From DATGFK01 sp040007395 (GTDB taxonomy: Bacteria > Chloroflexota > Anaerolineae > Aggregatilineales > UBA2796), in the NCBI GenBank assembly GCA_040007395.1, contig JBDTVG010000011.1:1-64000 (forward strand): a stretch of DNA of 64,000 bases, given 5' to 3'. The notes below the pieces were generated by a model. It was not told the origin of the DNA and did no database searches. It saw only the letters and a list, made by a program, of their open reading frames with translations. Below, one piece after another: positions 1 to 7,555 of the stretch. Each line of letters starts with the position of its first letter. The first letter of the stretch is position 1. Made by a program: the position numbers and the translations under genes.

Positions 1-225
1 TCAGGGAGGATTTTGCCTTCTCTCTCTCTTTTCCCTATTGCCGATAAAGTCTATTACAAGTCCGTGCATCAGCATGTTTATCCTGACGATTTGACCTATG
101 GTGTGGCCTATGGCCTCGCCAAACGCTGGTTGCCACAAGGCACACGCTTCAAGGTGTACTATGATGAGGCGGTTCCCAGTTTGGACCGGGGCGGCAGTGT
201 CACGACAATCCACATTGAATGGTGA
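1..225 (+). CDS. C-terminal part of a hypothetical protein (5' end outside window)
   Basis: The + frame is open from the first base to a TGA at 223-225 and gives about 74 residues ending in HIEW. Codon use looks like real coding sequence (varied third positions, many aromatic and charged residues), whereas the overlapping minus frame continues into repeat sequence and looks like a shadow. No family is recognised. It runs opposite to the neighbouring prophage genes, so it probably marks the left limit of the prophage remnant. The last codons run into a 34-bp tandem duplication, so the original C-terminus may have been altered. Confidence 0.5.
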   Translation, partial: SGRILPSLSLFPIADKVYYKSVHQHVYPDDLTYGVAYGLAKRWLPQGTRFKVYYDEAVPSLDRGGSVTTIHIEW

Positions 226-281
226 GCTAAGCTGGCGAACAGCCCCTATTGAATGGTGAGCTAGGTTGGCGAACAGCCCCC
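214..281. repeat. 34-bp tandem duplication
   Basis: Two adjacent 34-bp copies (214-247 and 248-281) start ATTGAATGGTGAGCTA and differ at only three positions. The first copy contains the stop codon of the partial + strand gene. Confidence 0.85.
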
Positions 282-360
282 AAGCGGCGCTGAGTTCGTA
301 GCCATTGATGGAGCGTCCGTGCGAAATGGCCTTTGTAAGTGGCATCGCGGGTTGATTTCC

Positions 361-545
361 TTTCCGCAGATACAATACGGTATTTTGTAGGGACAATGCT
401 TGCGTTGTCCGCGTTTTGCCGATGATTTGCTGATACCGGACAGGGCAAGCCCTGTCCCTACGCCAATGTGTATTTTGTAGGGACAATGCTTGCGTTGTCC
501 GCATCCATGTCATCCATGCAACAATGCCGGACAGGGTGTACTACA
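361..545. repeat. Cluster of GTAGGG palindromic repeats
   Basis: It holds two copies of the A-type palindrome GGACAATGCTTGCGTTGTCC (in 387-411 and 477-501), one B-type GGACAGGGCAAGCCCTGTCC (437-461) and a decayed B copy at the right edge. A and B units face each other with CCCTAC/GTAGGG at the inner ends, as in composite REP/BIME elements. The interval 226-540 holds no other gene that I can support. Confidence 0.9.
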
Positions 546-999
546 AATTGATCATCAGGCTGTGCGTGAACTCGATGCCGTGATATTCGATGTCCCCGTA
601 GGCGAACGTGCCAATCGTCGGCGTACACGTCACCGCCCGATGGATCGCGGGGGCGCTGGTGCTGCTCAGGAAGGGCAGCGCCTTGAGTGCCGCGAGATAG
701 TTATCCAGCAGCGTGATTAGCCCCGGCAGCACCGCCTTGACGCGCTTATTGTCTACCGTGTCGAACAGCACCAACTGACTCACCGTGAAGGTCACTTGCG
801 GCGCACTGCCCATAAAGCTGACCGTCTGAAAGCGATAGGCGTTCTGCCCTCCTGTTACTTCAGGCACGACTACCGCACACGCCAACTTATCCCGCGTGAT
901 TTTCTCTGGCAGCGTCGTCAGATCGTAGGAAGCGTGGATACCCGGCACCGTTCCGCCGAAGGTCGCCAACGCCGTGATTGCCGCTGAGATTGTCGCCAT
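541..999 (-). CDS. Putative phage tail-completion / head-tail joining protein
   Basis: This 152-residue protein is the last recognisable gene of the outer head module, downstream of the connector gene. It starts MATISAAITAL and has the small alpha/beta look of neck or tail-terminator proteins, but no diagnostic motif can be seen, so the role is inferred from position. The stop codon (TAG) lies in TTGTAG at the edge of a decayed palindromic repeat, so the repeat may have trimmed the C-terminus. The sequence around its start codon (992-1020) is duplicated at 1162-1190. Confidence 0.6.
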   Translation of the reverse strand: MATISAAITALATFGGTVPGIHASYDLTTLPEKITRDKLACAVVVPEVTGGQNAYRFQTVSFMGSAPQVTFTVSQLVLFDTVDNKRVKAVLPGLITLLDNYLAALKALPFLSSTSAPAIHRAVTCTPTIGTFAYGDIEYHGIEFTHSLMINL

Positions 1000-1215
1000 T
1001 TAGCCTGCCCTCACTTTGATTAGAGCCGTTTTGGAGTTGGTTGATCAATTCACGGGCGGGCACATAGGCCCGCCCCTACAAAATCAAATTTCTGTAGGGG
1101 CGACCCTGTGTGGTCGCCCACACGGCAATTGCTGCTGTAGGGTCGCCGCAGTTCATCGAGAGTCGCCATCTAGCTTGCCCTCACTTTGACCAGTGGTCGC
1201 AGCAGTTCATCGAGA
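992..1215. repeat. Nested duplications around an inserted repeat pair
   Basis: A 29-bp segment at 992-1020 recurs at 1162-1190 with three mismatches, and a 20-bp segment at 1142-1161 recurs at 1195-1214. Between the first pair lies a variant repeat pair (1054-1123: a GCGGGCACATAGGCCCGCCC-like unit facing a GGGGCGACC..GGTCGCCC unit). The pattern suggests local duplication when the repeats arrived. Confidence 0.75.
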
Positions 1216-2027
1216 TCGGGCGGAATACGCGCCGGAACGATCTTATCGCCCAGCGGCGTAATGACCGTATGCCCGAAATCGGTGTCATCTTGCGCCATCA
1301 GGAAGGCCGCCCAGCGCAGCGTCACCTCAGTGATAATCCGTGCTGGCTCATAAACGCTGATCGGCGCGTTCAGTGCGTGAGTCGCCGCTATCGTGCCATT
1401 CACGCCGCGCACCACGGTTAAGGTGCTGGCAGTCGTGGCGGTGATGTGCAGCCATTCGCTGTCAATCTGGATCAACTGTCCGGCGCTGAAACGCGGAGTC
1501 TGCCCCCACGAGTCCGCGCCTGTACTGCTAGTAACCGTGATTGTCGTGACGCTGGCGTTAATCCCCGCGCCATCCTGAACCGAGTCGGCGCTGGTGTGCC
1601 ACGCATTGCCGTAATCGTCGTGCCAACCCCACACCCCGCTAATCGTGATGGCGCGGCGGCGCGTGGTCAAATAGCCCATATACGCCTTCGCCGGGTCGAG
1701 TTCGAGGCCATAGTACGGGCCGTAAGTGTCATTCGCCCCGCCCAATTTGATGATCGCCGCCGGATCGATGGTCAGGCCGTAGCCATCGACAAGGCTGGTC
1801 AGCGTCAGCAAATCCTGTGATCGGAACATGACCCGCTGCGTATCGTGATAGTCAAACTTGCGCGCTTCCACAAGCGGCTGGAAGGTGCGGGCGGTGCGTT
1901 CTTCCAGCGCAGTCGTCGCGGCGCGGAGCTTCGCCAGCATCCGCGCATCGTCGGTGGTATCGGCGGCGGCAACCGTGTTGCGGGCGCGTAATTGGGCTAG
2001 GGTCGCATAGCTGCGTAGATTGCTCAT
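1170..2027 (-). CDS. Putative head-tail connector protein
   Basis: The protein has 285 residues. The N-terminal third (MSNLRSYATLAQLRAR... followed by helices rich in Ala and Arg) and the C-terminal helix (ITEVTLRWAAFLMAQ) resemble HK97 gp6-type DNA-packaging connectors. The middle (about residues 100-220) is a beta-rich insert with GVWGW and TLTVVRGVNGT segments typical of phage structural proteins. It lies between a small structural gene and the tail-completion-like gene, the normal place for a connector. Assignment rests on shape and position, not on a catalytic motif. Confidence 0.65.
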   Translation of the reverse strand: MSNLRSYATLAQLRARNTVAAADTTDDARMLAKLRAATTALEERTARTFQPLVEARKFDYHDTQRVMFRSQDLLTLTSLVDGYGLTIDPAAIIKLGGANDTYGPYYGLELDPAKAYMGYLTTRRRAITISGVWGWHDDYGNAWHTSADSVQDGAGINASVTTITVTSSTGADSWGQTPRFSAGQLIQIDSEWLHITATTASTLTVVRGVNGTIAATHALNAPISVYEPARIITEVTLRWAAFLMAQDDTDFGHTVITPLGDKIVPARIPPDLDELLRPLVKVRAS

Positions 2028-2041
2028 ACTTCACTCCCGTT

Positions 2042-2275
2042 TACCGGACAGGGCAAGCCCTGTCCCTACGTCGAGGCGTGTTTTGTAGGGACAATGCTTG
2101 CGTTGTCCGCGTTTTGCCAACGATTCCAATACCGGACAGGGCAAGCCCTGTCCCTACGTCGAGGCGCGTTTTGTAGGGACAATGCTTGCGTTGTCCGCGT
2201 TTTGCTTGCGTTGTCCGCGTTTTGCCGACCATTCCAATGCCAGACAGGGCTTGCCCTGTCCCTACATCGAGGCGC
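2042..2275. repeat. Cluster of GTAGGG palindromic repeats
   Basis: Three B-type and two complete A-type palindromes, plus a partial A copy, alternate here, separated by short spacers such as GTCGAGGCGCGTTTT. The cluster fills the gap between the connector gene and the small structural gene at 2291-2557. Confidence 0.9.
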
Positions 2276-2290
2276 GTCGCCCTATCATCG

Positions 2291-2557
2291 TTAATCGAAC
2301 AGGATGTATGCGTCTGCGCCCGTCCCGGTGATCTCGACATAGATGCCCGTGCCAACGGCGAGCGAGAGTTCTGGCGCAACCGCGCTAACCCCGTTGGCAG
2401 AGGCCACAAGTCCTGTAATGCGTGGCCCGGTGTTATCCGTGCCATCGTAGATGACCAGAGTCGCCACCGCCGACCCCGGATTAAGGATCGCGCCGCTGAG
2501 ATAGCGTCGTGCGCCGGTCACAATTTGCCCGTTCGCCGTGATGCGTTTGTATTGCAT
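2291..2557 (-). CDS. Small phage structural protein, hypothetical
   Basis: The protein has 88 residues and starts MQYKRITANG behind a good ribosome site (AAAAGGAGAG about 9 bases upstream). It is beta-rich and Gly/Ala-rich with no Cys or His clusters and ends in ILFD. Small proteins like this commonly sit among phage neck or decoration genes. Its place next to the interrupted structural gene supports a virion role, but the family is not recognised. Confidence 0.6.
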   Translation of the reverse strand: MQYKRITANGQIVTGARRYLSGAILNPGSAVATLVIYDGTDNTGPRITGLVASANGVSAVAPELSLAVGTGIYVEITGTGADAYILFD

Positions 2558-2579
2558 GTGGTGTGTCTCTCCTTTTAAA

Positions 2580-2650
2580 TACCGGACAACGCTTGCGTTG
2601 TCCCTACATAACCCACGTAATTTGTAGGGACAGGGCTTGCCCTGTCCGAT
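2580..2650. repeat. GTAGGG palindromic repeat pair
   Basis: One A-type and one B-type unit face each other with CCCTAC/GTAGGG inside. They lie between the small structural gene and the 3' part of the interrupted gene. Confidence 0.9.
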
Positions 2651-2695
2651 GATTTTGATTGGTTGTGCGGACGGATAACACGGGCGATGTCCCGA

Positions 2696-2951
2696 TTACG
2701 GCTGCACGCCCTCATAGACCACGAACAGGATCACCTGCACATCTACCGTTGTCGGGGCGTGCGTGCCATCCGTTGTGACCTTCACGCCCAGCACATCGCC
2801 AGCATTGAAGCGTGCGCCGCTAACCTGTGCGAGGATCGTTGCGTAAGCCTTTGCCGCGCTGTTAGCGATGTTCACGTTTAGGCCAACCGTGTTAGCCAGT
2901 TCCGTCCCGTTGATGGTCGGCTTCCATGTATTCGTCTGCGCGGTGATATTG
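2696..2951 (-). pseudogene. 3' part of phage structural gene interrupted by the inserted element
   Basis: On the minus strand the frame from the attachment core (2947-2951) reads ITAQTNTWKPTINGTEL... to ...VVYEGVQP and stops at 2696-2698, about 83 residues. It has no start of its own. The 5' part of the same gene is at 17067-17267: both halves meet at CAATA in the same phase (..RANAN then ITAQ..) and together give 150 residues. This shows directly that an element entered here. The serine recombinase gene reads through the same bases in another frame. Confidence 0.85.
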
Positions 2952-4548
2952 ATGTTGTCACATTAATTGTTTTTAGTGGTATAAGCCCTATGAACGTTAC
3001 AATGTAGCCGTCTTCGGTTCTAAGCAAGGTCGCTTCGACACCTAGCACGTCTATAAGAATTTCTTTTTGTTCGGGCGAAACATGCTCCATTGATCTGGTA
3101 ATTTTCTGTATTACTTCGGTAGCTTCTTCAATCTGGGAGTCGCCCACGATTTCTTTTTCTAGTTGCCTTGTCAAGCTATCAGCCGTTAGCTGCAATTGTT
3201 CAAGTTCAGTCTGCAACTGCTTTTGTTTTGGTTGGAGCCATTCTACGTCATAGGAATCAGTCAGGTAGAGGTCTAATAGCTTACGGAGTTGCTGTTTTTT
3301 TTCAGAGATTAGCTTATTAACCCCGTCTAAGCGGGTACGGACAGTTTTTTGCTGGCTCTCTTGTTCATTCTGTATATCGTAGTAGGAAGCTAATATTCTA
3401 TCAGGACGAAGTAGCGCTTCTTTGATTGCTCCCCAGACCAGATCGTCTAATTCCTGAGTGCGGACAATGCCGTGACAGGTAGCACCTTTGCCCATTGCTG
3501 TATGCTTCTGTACGGAACCGGGGCAACGGTAATAAAACCATCCCTGCGCAGCGTCGCGGGTGTTACAGCCGAACAGGTAGCCGCATGTTTCGCAGCGCAA
3601 TCTGCCGCGCAAGAGATAAACGTATTTCGTGTTGCGGGGGGACCTCTTTTGGTTTTTGGCTTTAATAAGTTGCGCTTTATCATATATTTCGCGATCTATA
3701 ATCACTGGAATAGGGATCTGAATCCATTCCTCGCGAGGCTTTGTTGTGCGTTTACGGTCATCAGAATAACCGTTCCAGCATGTTTTAGCCCAGTAATGCA
3801 CCCCAGTATATGATTCGTTTCTCAGCATACGGGTGATGGTCGAAGTAGACCACTTGCCAAAGCCTTGTTTTTTCTGATTTGTCTGCTGTGTATCTCGGCG
3901 GGTAGGTATACCGAGTTTGCTTAATTCCTCAGCTATCAGGCTTGCACCTAGCTTCATACCGTCTTTGCCGTTTACGTACCAATCAAACACCTGTGCAACT
4001 ATCCGCGCCTCAAAATCTACAACCTCATACGAACCCTTATGCCCATTAGGGTCAGGGGTATATTTGTAGCCATACAGCGTCACTGATGAAGGGTTTATGC
4101 TACCTGATTTGGCTCTGGCCTCCTTACCTCGCTTTGACCTCTGGAGAAATTTCTCCCTTTCATAGTCTGCAATGACTGACTGGATGTGCTTTCTAATACG
4201 ACCTTCGGGGCTATCTTCATAATAGGCTAGTGCGTACTCTACACGAACGCCCTGCTTGGCGAATTCAGTCTCTAGGATAATTTGAATAGCCATGCCTCTA
4301 GCAAAACGATCCATTTCAAGGCAAATCACGGCCTTGATTGCTTTTCCTTCGGCTAGGGACTGCACCTTATTTAGTTCCGGTCTGTCCAGTTTCGTTCCGG
4401 TATAGTCCTCACAGAATATTCCGATTACGTCGTAGTCATTCGTTTGCGCGTACTTCTGGCAAAGGTCGATCTGACTGTCCAAAGAGTAGTTAAAAGACTG
4501 ATCGTCGGTTGATACACGGGCATAGATTACCGCTGGCACACCGGGCAT
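2878..4548 (-). CDS. Large serine recombinase (integrase)
   Basis: This site-specific recombinase of about 556 residues would integrate and excise the element. The N-terminal resolvase domain has the YARVSTDDQ nucleophile motif (Ser near residue 13) and the EMDRFARG segment. Next come the recombinase domain (TLYGYKY... MLRNESYTGVHYWAK), a zinc ribbon (CETC, then Cys pairs near FYYRCPG and ATCHG) and a coiled coil rich in Gln and Leu, the standard order of this family. The ATG at 4548 has AAGGAG at good spacing, unlike the ATG at 4557. The last 32 or so residues are encoded by the outer phage gene across the attachment core; in the excised circle the frame would instead run about 40 codons into the other end and stop at the TGA overlapping the ATG of the zinc-ribbon gene. 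Confidence 0.93.
   Translation of the reverse strand: MPGVPAVIYARVSTDDQSFNYSLDSQIDLCQKYAQTNDYDVIGIFCEDYTGTKLDRPELNKVQSLAEGKAIKAVICLEMDRFARGMAIQIILETEFAKQGVRVEYALAYYEDSPEGRIRKHIQSVIADYEREKFLQRSKRGKEARAKSGSINPSSVTLYGYKYTPDPNGHKGSYEVVDFEARIVAQVFDWYVNGKDGMKLGASLIAEELSKLGIPTRRDTQQTNQKKQGFGKWSTSTITRMLRNESYTGVHYWAKTCWNGYSDDRKRTTKPREEWIQIPIPVIIDREIYDKAQLIKAKNQKRSPRNTKYVYLLRGRLRCETCGYLFGCNTRDAAQGWFYYRCPGSVQKHTAMGKGATCHGIVRTQELDDLVWGAIKEALLRPDRILASYYDIQNEQESQQKTVRTRLDGVNKLISEKKQQLRKLLDLYLTDSYDVEWLQPKQKQLQTELEQLQLTADSLTRQLEKEIVGDSQIEEATEVIQKITRSMEHVSPEQKEILIDVLGVEATLLRTEDGYIVTFIGLIPLKTINVTTSISPRRRIHGSRPSTGRNWLTRLA
2947..2951 (-). other. Attachment site core, recombinase side
   Basis: The five bases CAATA (minus strand) are shared with 17066-17070. 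The recombinase gene overlaps this junction, as is common for integrase-adjacent attachment sites. The exact crossover dinucleotide cannot be told from one junction pair. Confidence 0.7.
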
Positions 4549-4594
4549 GTTGATCATCTCCTTAGAGGGCAGGTGTTACCCTGCCCCGGTAGTG

Positions 4595-5779
4595 TTAGAG
4601 TCCCAATTCTTTCTTAGCACTGTGCATTGACGTGGCACTTACCTCGGCATATTCCGCTGCCTTACGAATAGATAGTCCTTGCATGTCCGGGTTTGCCTGC
4701 AACCATTCAACCGCCCTTTGAATTGCTGGCGATAGGTGTTCAATGCTGTTCGGAACACTCGGAACAGCAGCCTTGTTTCCCCAGTCGCTGTGCTGTTCAA
4801 TGCTGTTCGGAACACTCGGAACAGGTATCACGTTTTCGAGCATAGGCATGTCACTGGCATGTGCCATTACGCGGCGTTGGCGCTGCAATTCCTTCAACCT
4901 ACCATACAGCACCATTGCCCCGGCGAGTCCAGCAGCCTCAGCAAGACGGGCCGGACGATCATCAGCGCTCGACTGCATGGCAGCCACTACCTCGATCACC
5001 TTCTGAGCAACGTACTGGCTGAGGGCTTGCGCTGATAAGACGGCAGCAACGGCAAACAGCAACCCGCCTGCCCACGTCACGATCTCAAGTAATGTGGAAT
5101 GAGTTAGCACCTTGATAATCGCGGCGTACCAGTCGCCTTGCACACCCTCGATCACGTTGCGCATAGATCCTGCTAGCGCCAATACAAGGATAGTAAAGGT
5201 GATAATCCGCAGCACGACCTTAAAGCGCAGTGCTGGCGACTTCGGCGTAGGTTGCCAGCTATCACGGTTGCCGAACATATAAGCCAACCGTCGCGCCCAC
5301 AGGCGAAAGCTAAACTCATAGCTGGGCGGCTCTTGCCAACCTGCCTTATGTTCCTTCCAGCTAATGAGCAGTTCAAAGACAAGGTTTGCCACAACCAGCA
5401 CAATCGCGCTGAACCCGGCTAAGGCTTGGGCGACCTCAAACAACATCACGCCATGATAAACGCGCTGTTGCTCCACAATGAGCAGCATCAGCAGAAGCAA
5501 CGGCACACCGAACGCGATTAGCACGGTCTGGGTTGCCGTGATCAAGACATCGCCAACACCGAGTAAGGTCTGTAGGAATTTCGGATAGAAGCGGTTGAAG
5601 CGCTCGACAAAGGCCGCTGTGCCGCCTTGTGGGGTTTCTCTGGCTAGCCGTGTCTCAAGTTCGGCGTAGCGCCGACGTTCGGCTTGACTGGCCTCACTGT
5701 GATATTCTGGGGGAAGTACAATGCCCATTTTTGCAGCAATAGCTTCCACTTCAGCAATAGTCTGGGGGTTCTCATTCAT
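4595..5779 (-). CDS. Membrane protein with C-terminal helix-turn-helix-like segment, unknown role
   Basis: The protein has about 394 residues from the likely start MNENPQT (an upstream in-frame start at 5854 is possible). Four hydrophobic segments are visible (around ITATQTVLIAFGVPLLLLML, VAQALAGFSAIVLVVANLVF, ITFTILVLALAG and AGGLLFAVAAVLSA). A charged helix follows (YGRLKELQRQRR), then a repeated VPSVPNSIE segment and a C-terminal helix-turn-helix-like end (LSIRKAAEYAEVSATSMHSAKKEL). This layout, membrane anchor plus DNA-binding tail, recalls replication or partition proteins of mobile elements. No family is recognised. Two identical 31-bp DNA repeats lie inside the coding region. Confidence 0.7.
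   Translation of the reverse strand: MNENPQTIAEVEAIAAKMGIVLPPEYHSEASQAERRRYAELETRLARETPQGGTAAFVERFNRFYPKFLQTLLGVGDVLITATQTVLIAFGVPLLLLMLLIVEQQRVYHGVMLFEVAQALAGFSAIVLVVANLVFELLISWKEHKAGWQEPPSYEFSFRLWARRLAYMFGNRDSWQPTPKSPALRFKVVLRIITFTILVLALAGSMRNVIEGVQGDWYAAIIKVLTHSTLLEIVTWAGGLLFAVAAVLSAQALSQYVAQKVIEVVAAMQSSADDRPARLAEAAGLAGAMVLYGRLKELQRQRRVMAHASDMPMLENVIPVPSVPNSIEQHSDWGNKAAVPSVPNSIEHLSPAIQRAVEWLQANPDMQGLSIRKAAEYAEVSATSMHSAKKELGL
4737..4824. repeat. Identical 31-bp direct repeats inside a coding region
   Basis: Copies at 4737-4767 and 4794-4824 are identical base for base. Each contains GTTCGGAAC followed by CTCGGAAC. They encode the duplicated VPSVPNSIE segment, but identity also at silent positions points to a DNA-level role or a very recent duplication. 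Confidence 0.85.
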
Positions 5780-5939
5780 GGTACAATCAGCCTCAGTTTC
5801 TTTGATTTTTTGCAGGTCTGGGAAACTAGGCCCGGTTGAGTGTTGGTAGCACAAGACCGGGCAACTTTGTTTAGGCGAGTACTGTCAGTTGCGTTTGAAT
5901 ATCGGTCAGGGTATGATGTTCCGATACTTACTTAACTTC

Positions 5940-6494
5940 TCAGTTCGGTAGGTTAGCAGGTACCACAAGCGTTACAGGCGTTTGTGGTACCATTTTATTG
6001 TGTGAGGGGTCTGTTAGCTCGTCGAGCGCCATGATCTCATCGAAGGTTAGGTACACGCCCATATCAGCGCCCAATCGAGCTGCGCGGGCCACCTTGCGTT
6101 CATAGCTATCGGTTTCCAATTCAGGAGTTGTCCAGATTGGAGAGAAAATACTTTGAACGACCATGAAGGGATTAACCTTAGGCGGCAGGTCTGCCAACTG
6201 CTCGTAAACAGAATCAAAAGCTATGACGGCTGCCGCGCTCATTTCCAGATTCAGCGCCAGTAGCATCTTACCTTTGGGGGTGAGTTCGTATTGGTCGAAA
6301 ATCTCGCATTCGTTGGCGATATACAGCCAGCCTGTCCAGACCGTAAGGCCCTTGTACTCAAGATATTCCCGAATGGTGCTATTATGGGCACAGCCGTCAT
6401 CACATCGCCCTGAGTTCTTCAAAGCGAATAAGAATACCTGATCCAAATTGAACTCAACTGCGAAGTCGCGCATTCTGCGTTTCATTGTTTGCAC
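5940..6494 (-). CDS. Hypothetical protein of the inserted element
   Basis: The protein has 184 residues with a GTG start at 6494 behind GAGGAG at 9 bases. The N-terminus is basic; a Cys pair (CDDGC) lies near residue 31, and a segment around YLEYKGLTVWTGWLYIANECEIF followed by YELTPKGKMLL looks like a winged-helix fold. The C-terminal half is rich in acidic residues. It lies between the membrane/HTH gene and a small winged-helix-like gene on the same strand, a likely early operon transcribed toward the recombinase. Function unknown. Confidence 0.65.
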   Translation of the reverse strand: MQTMKRRMRDFAVEFNLDQVFLFALKNSGRCDDGCAHNSTIREYLEYKGLTVWTGWLYIANECEIFDQYELTPKGKMLLALNLEMSAAAVIAFDSVYEQLADLPPKVNPFMVVQSIFSPIWTTPELETDSYERKVARAARLGADMGVYLTFDEIMALDELTDPSHNKMVPQTPVTLVVPANLPN

Positions 6495-6541
6495 GGTAAT
6501 TTCTCCTCAGATTTCTACTTGATTTTGGTCAGAACTGGCAA

Positions 6542-6784
6542 TCACTTCTCTATAATTCGATACTCCCACCGGACAGGAATCGGAGAATCGATTTCGTGGC
6601 GTTCGGCCTCGACACGCCCCTCTTGGATCAGCACCTCAAGCGCTGCCCCGTCATAGCTGCTCAGTTGCCGTTTTCCTAGTTGGGCGGCAATCTCAGCGCG
6701 ACCATGCCACCCAACGCCGAGAGCCAGCAGCGTTTGATATAGCATCTCAGCCCGCTCTGCAATTGCCGTCCGTTGTGCCATCAT
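6542..6784 (-). CDS. Small winged-helix-like protein
   Basis: The protein has 80 residues: two helices (AERAEMLYQTLLAL, GRAEIAAQLGK), then ALEVLIQEGRVEAERHE with a beta hairpin (RWEYRII), the order of a small winged-helix DNA-binding protein. It is the first gene of the leftward early operon, directly behind a promoter-like region and a perfect 20-bp palindrome, so it may be a repressor or excision factor. That role is inference from fold and position. Confidence 0.6.
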   Translation of the reverse strand: MMAQRTAIAERAEMLYQTLLALGVGWHGRAEIAAQLGKRQLSSYDGAALEVLIQEGRVEAERHEIDSPIPVRWEYRIIEK

Positions 6785-7039
6785 GCCTCAATCCTTTCAT
6801 GTTGTATATATATCTATATACATACTACCACGCGTCTAGAGTCTGTCAAGTGGCGATTTATGTCATTCGATATGAGTCTAGTACAACTTACGTAAGTTGT
6901 AAACTACGCCTTATAACTTGGAATTATGAGCCACTTTCCAGTATGAAAAATTGACCCATCCTGAACCGTTACACATTTGCATCGTAACATTTAGTGTGCT
7001 ACTATGAAGGCATTCGTTACGATACAAGGTGAAACGGCA
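6785..7039. promoter_or_regulatory. Divergent control region with 20-bp palindrome
   Basis: This non-coding stretch separates the leftward operon from the rightward zinc-finger gene. It contains a perfect palindrome TACAACTTACGTAAGTTGTA at 6882-6901. A leftward TTGACA (complement of 6844-6849) is followed by an AT-rich TATGTATATA stretch as -10. A rightward TTGACC lies near 6947. This is the typical layout of a phage lysis/lysogeny or satellite control region. Confidence 0.65.
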
Positions 7040-7444
7040 ATGCTGACACTATTTTGTGAATTTTGTGAGGAATCATTTGAAGCCAACGAGCGAGGTACTA
7101 AAAAGTATTGTTCGCCCAAATGTAAGACTGCTGCTTTTCGCGCTAGGGTCGCTAAGGAACCCGCCGACGATAGGAACGCCGTTGAAAAGGCTATTGAAAC
7201 AAAGCAGAGCCAAGAACGCTCCAAAGTATGCCTTGCTTGTGGGAAGTACTTCGAGGTTAATGGGTTGCAGCATCGCAAGAAATACTGCAATGCGGCTTGC
7301 AAAATGGCTTACATGCGACGGCTGGACTGGTCAGGGAAATATGCACCGAAAAATACAGCGCGAGTGCGTCAGCCAGTAGAGACAATAAAAGTGGTTGACA
7401 ACCTGCACGCGCAGCTATCAGATGCTTGGGAAATAGAAGATTAG
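7040..7444 (+). CDS. Double zinc-finger protein
   Basis: The protein has about 134 residues from the ATG at 7040, which has AAGGTG 8 bases upstream; the in-frame ATG at 7004 lacks such a site. It carries two Cys4-type modules of the same plan: CEFC..YCSPKC near the N-terminus and CLACGKYF..KYCNAAC in the middle, separated by a charged helix. Such modules occur in small phage and plasmid proteins and could bind nucleic acid or protein. It is the only plus-strand gene of the inserted element and ends in a clear terminator, so it is its own transcription unit. Confidence 0.7.
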   Translation: MLTLFCEFCEESFEANERGTKKYCSPKCKTAAFRARVAKEPADDRNAVEKAIETKQSQERSKVCLACGKYFEVNGLQHRKKYCNAACKMAYMRRLDWSGKYAPKNTARVRQPVETIKVVDNLHAQLSDAWEIED

Positions 7445-7473
7445 CTAGTGTCAGTTTTTTCAAGCATAACATA

Positions 7474-7496
7474 ACCCCGCCAATAGCGGGGTTTTT
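7474..7496 (+). terminator. Rho-independent terminator
   Basis: A GC-rich stem CCCCGC/GCGGGG with loop CAATA is followed by TTTTT. It lies about 30 bases behind the zinc-finger gene. Confidence 0.9.
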
Positions 7497-7555
7497 CTTG
7501 TCAGGTCGCGTAGTATGGTTTACAGAGAGAGCGCAAATTTCAGGCTATTTGAGGC

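Noticed and set aside
1..513. 170-codon minus frame
   Set aside because: Much of it translates palindromic repeats (TRTTQALSLQNT-like strings); the plus partial gene has better coding character.
361..545. Repeat clusters as CRISPR arrays
   Set aside because: Units are palindromic, alternate in type and orientation, and spacers are short and repetitive; no cas gene is present.
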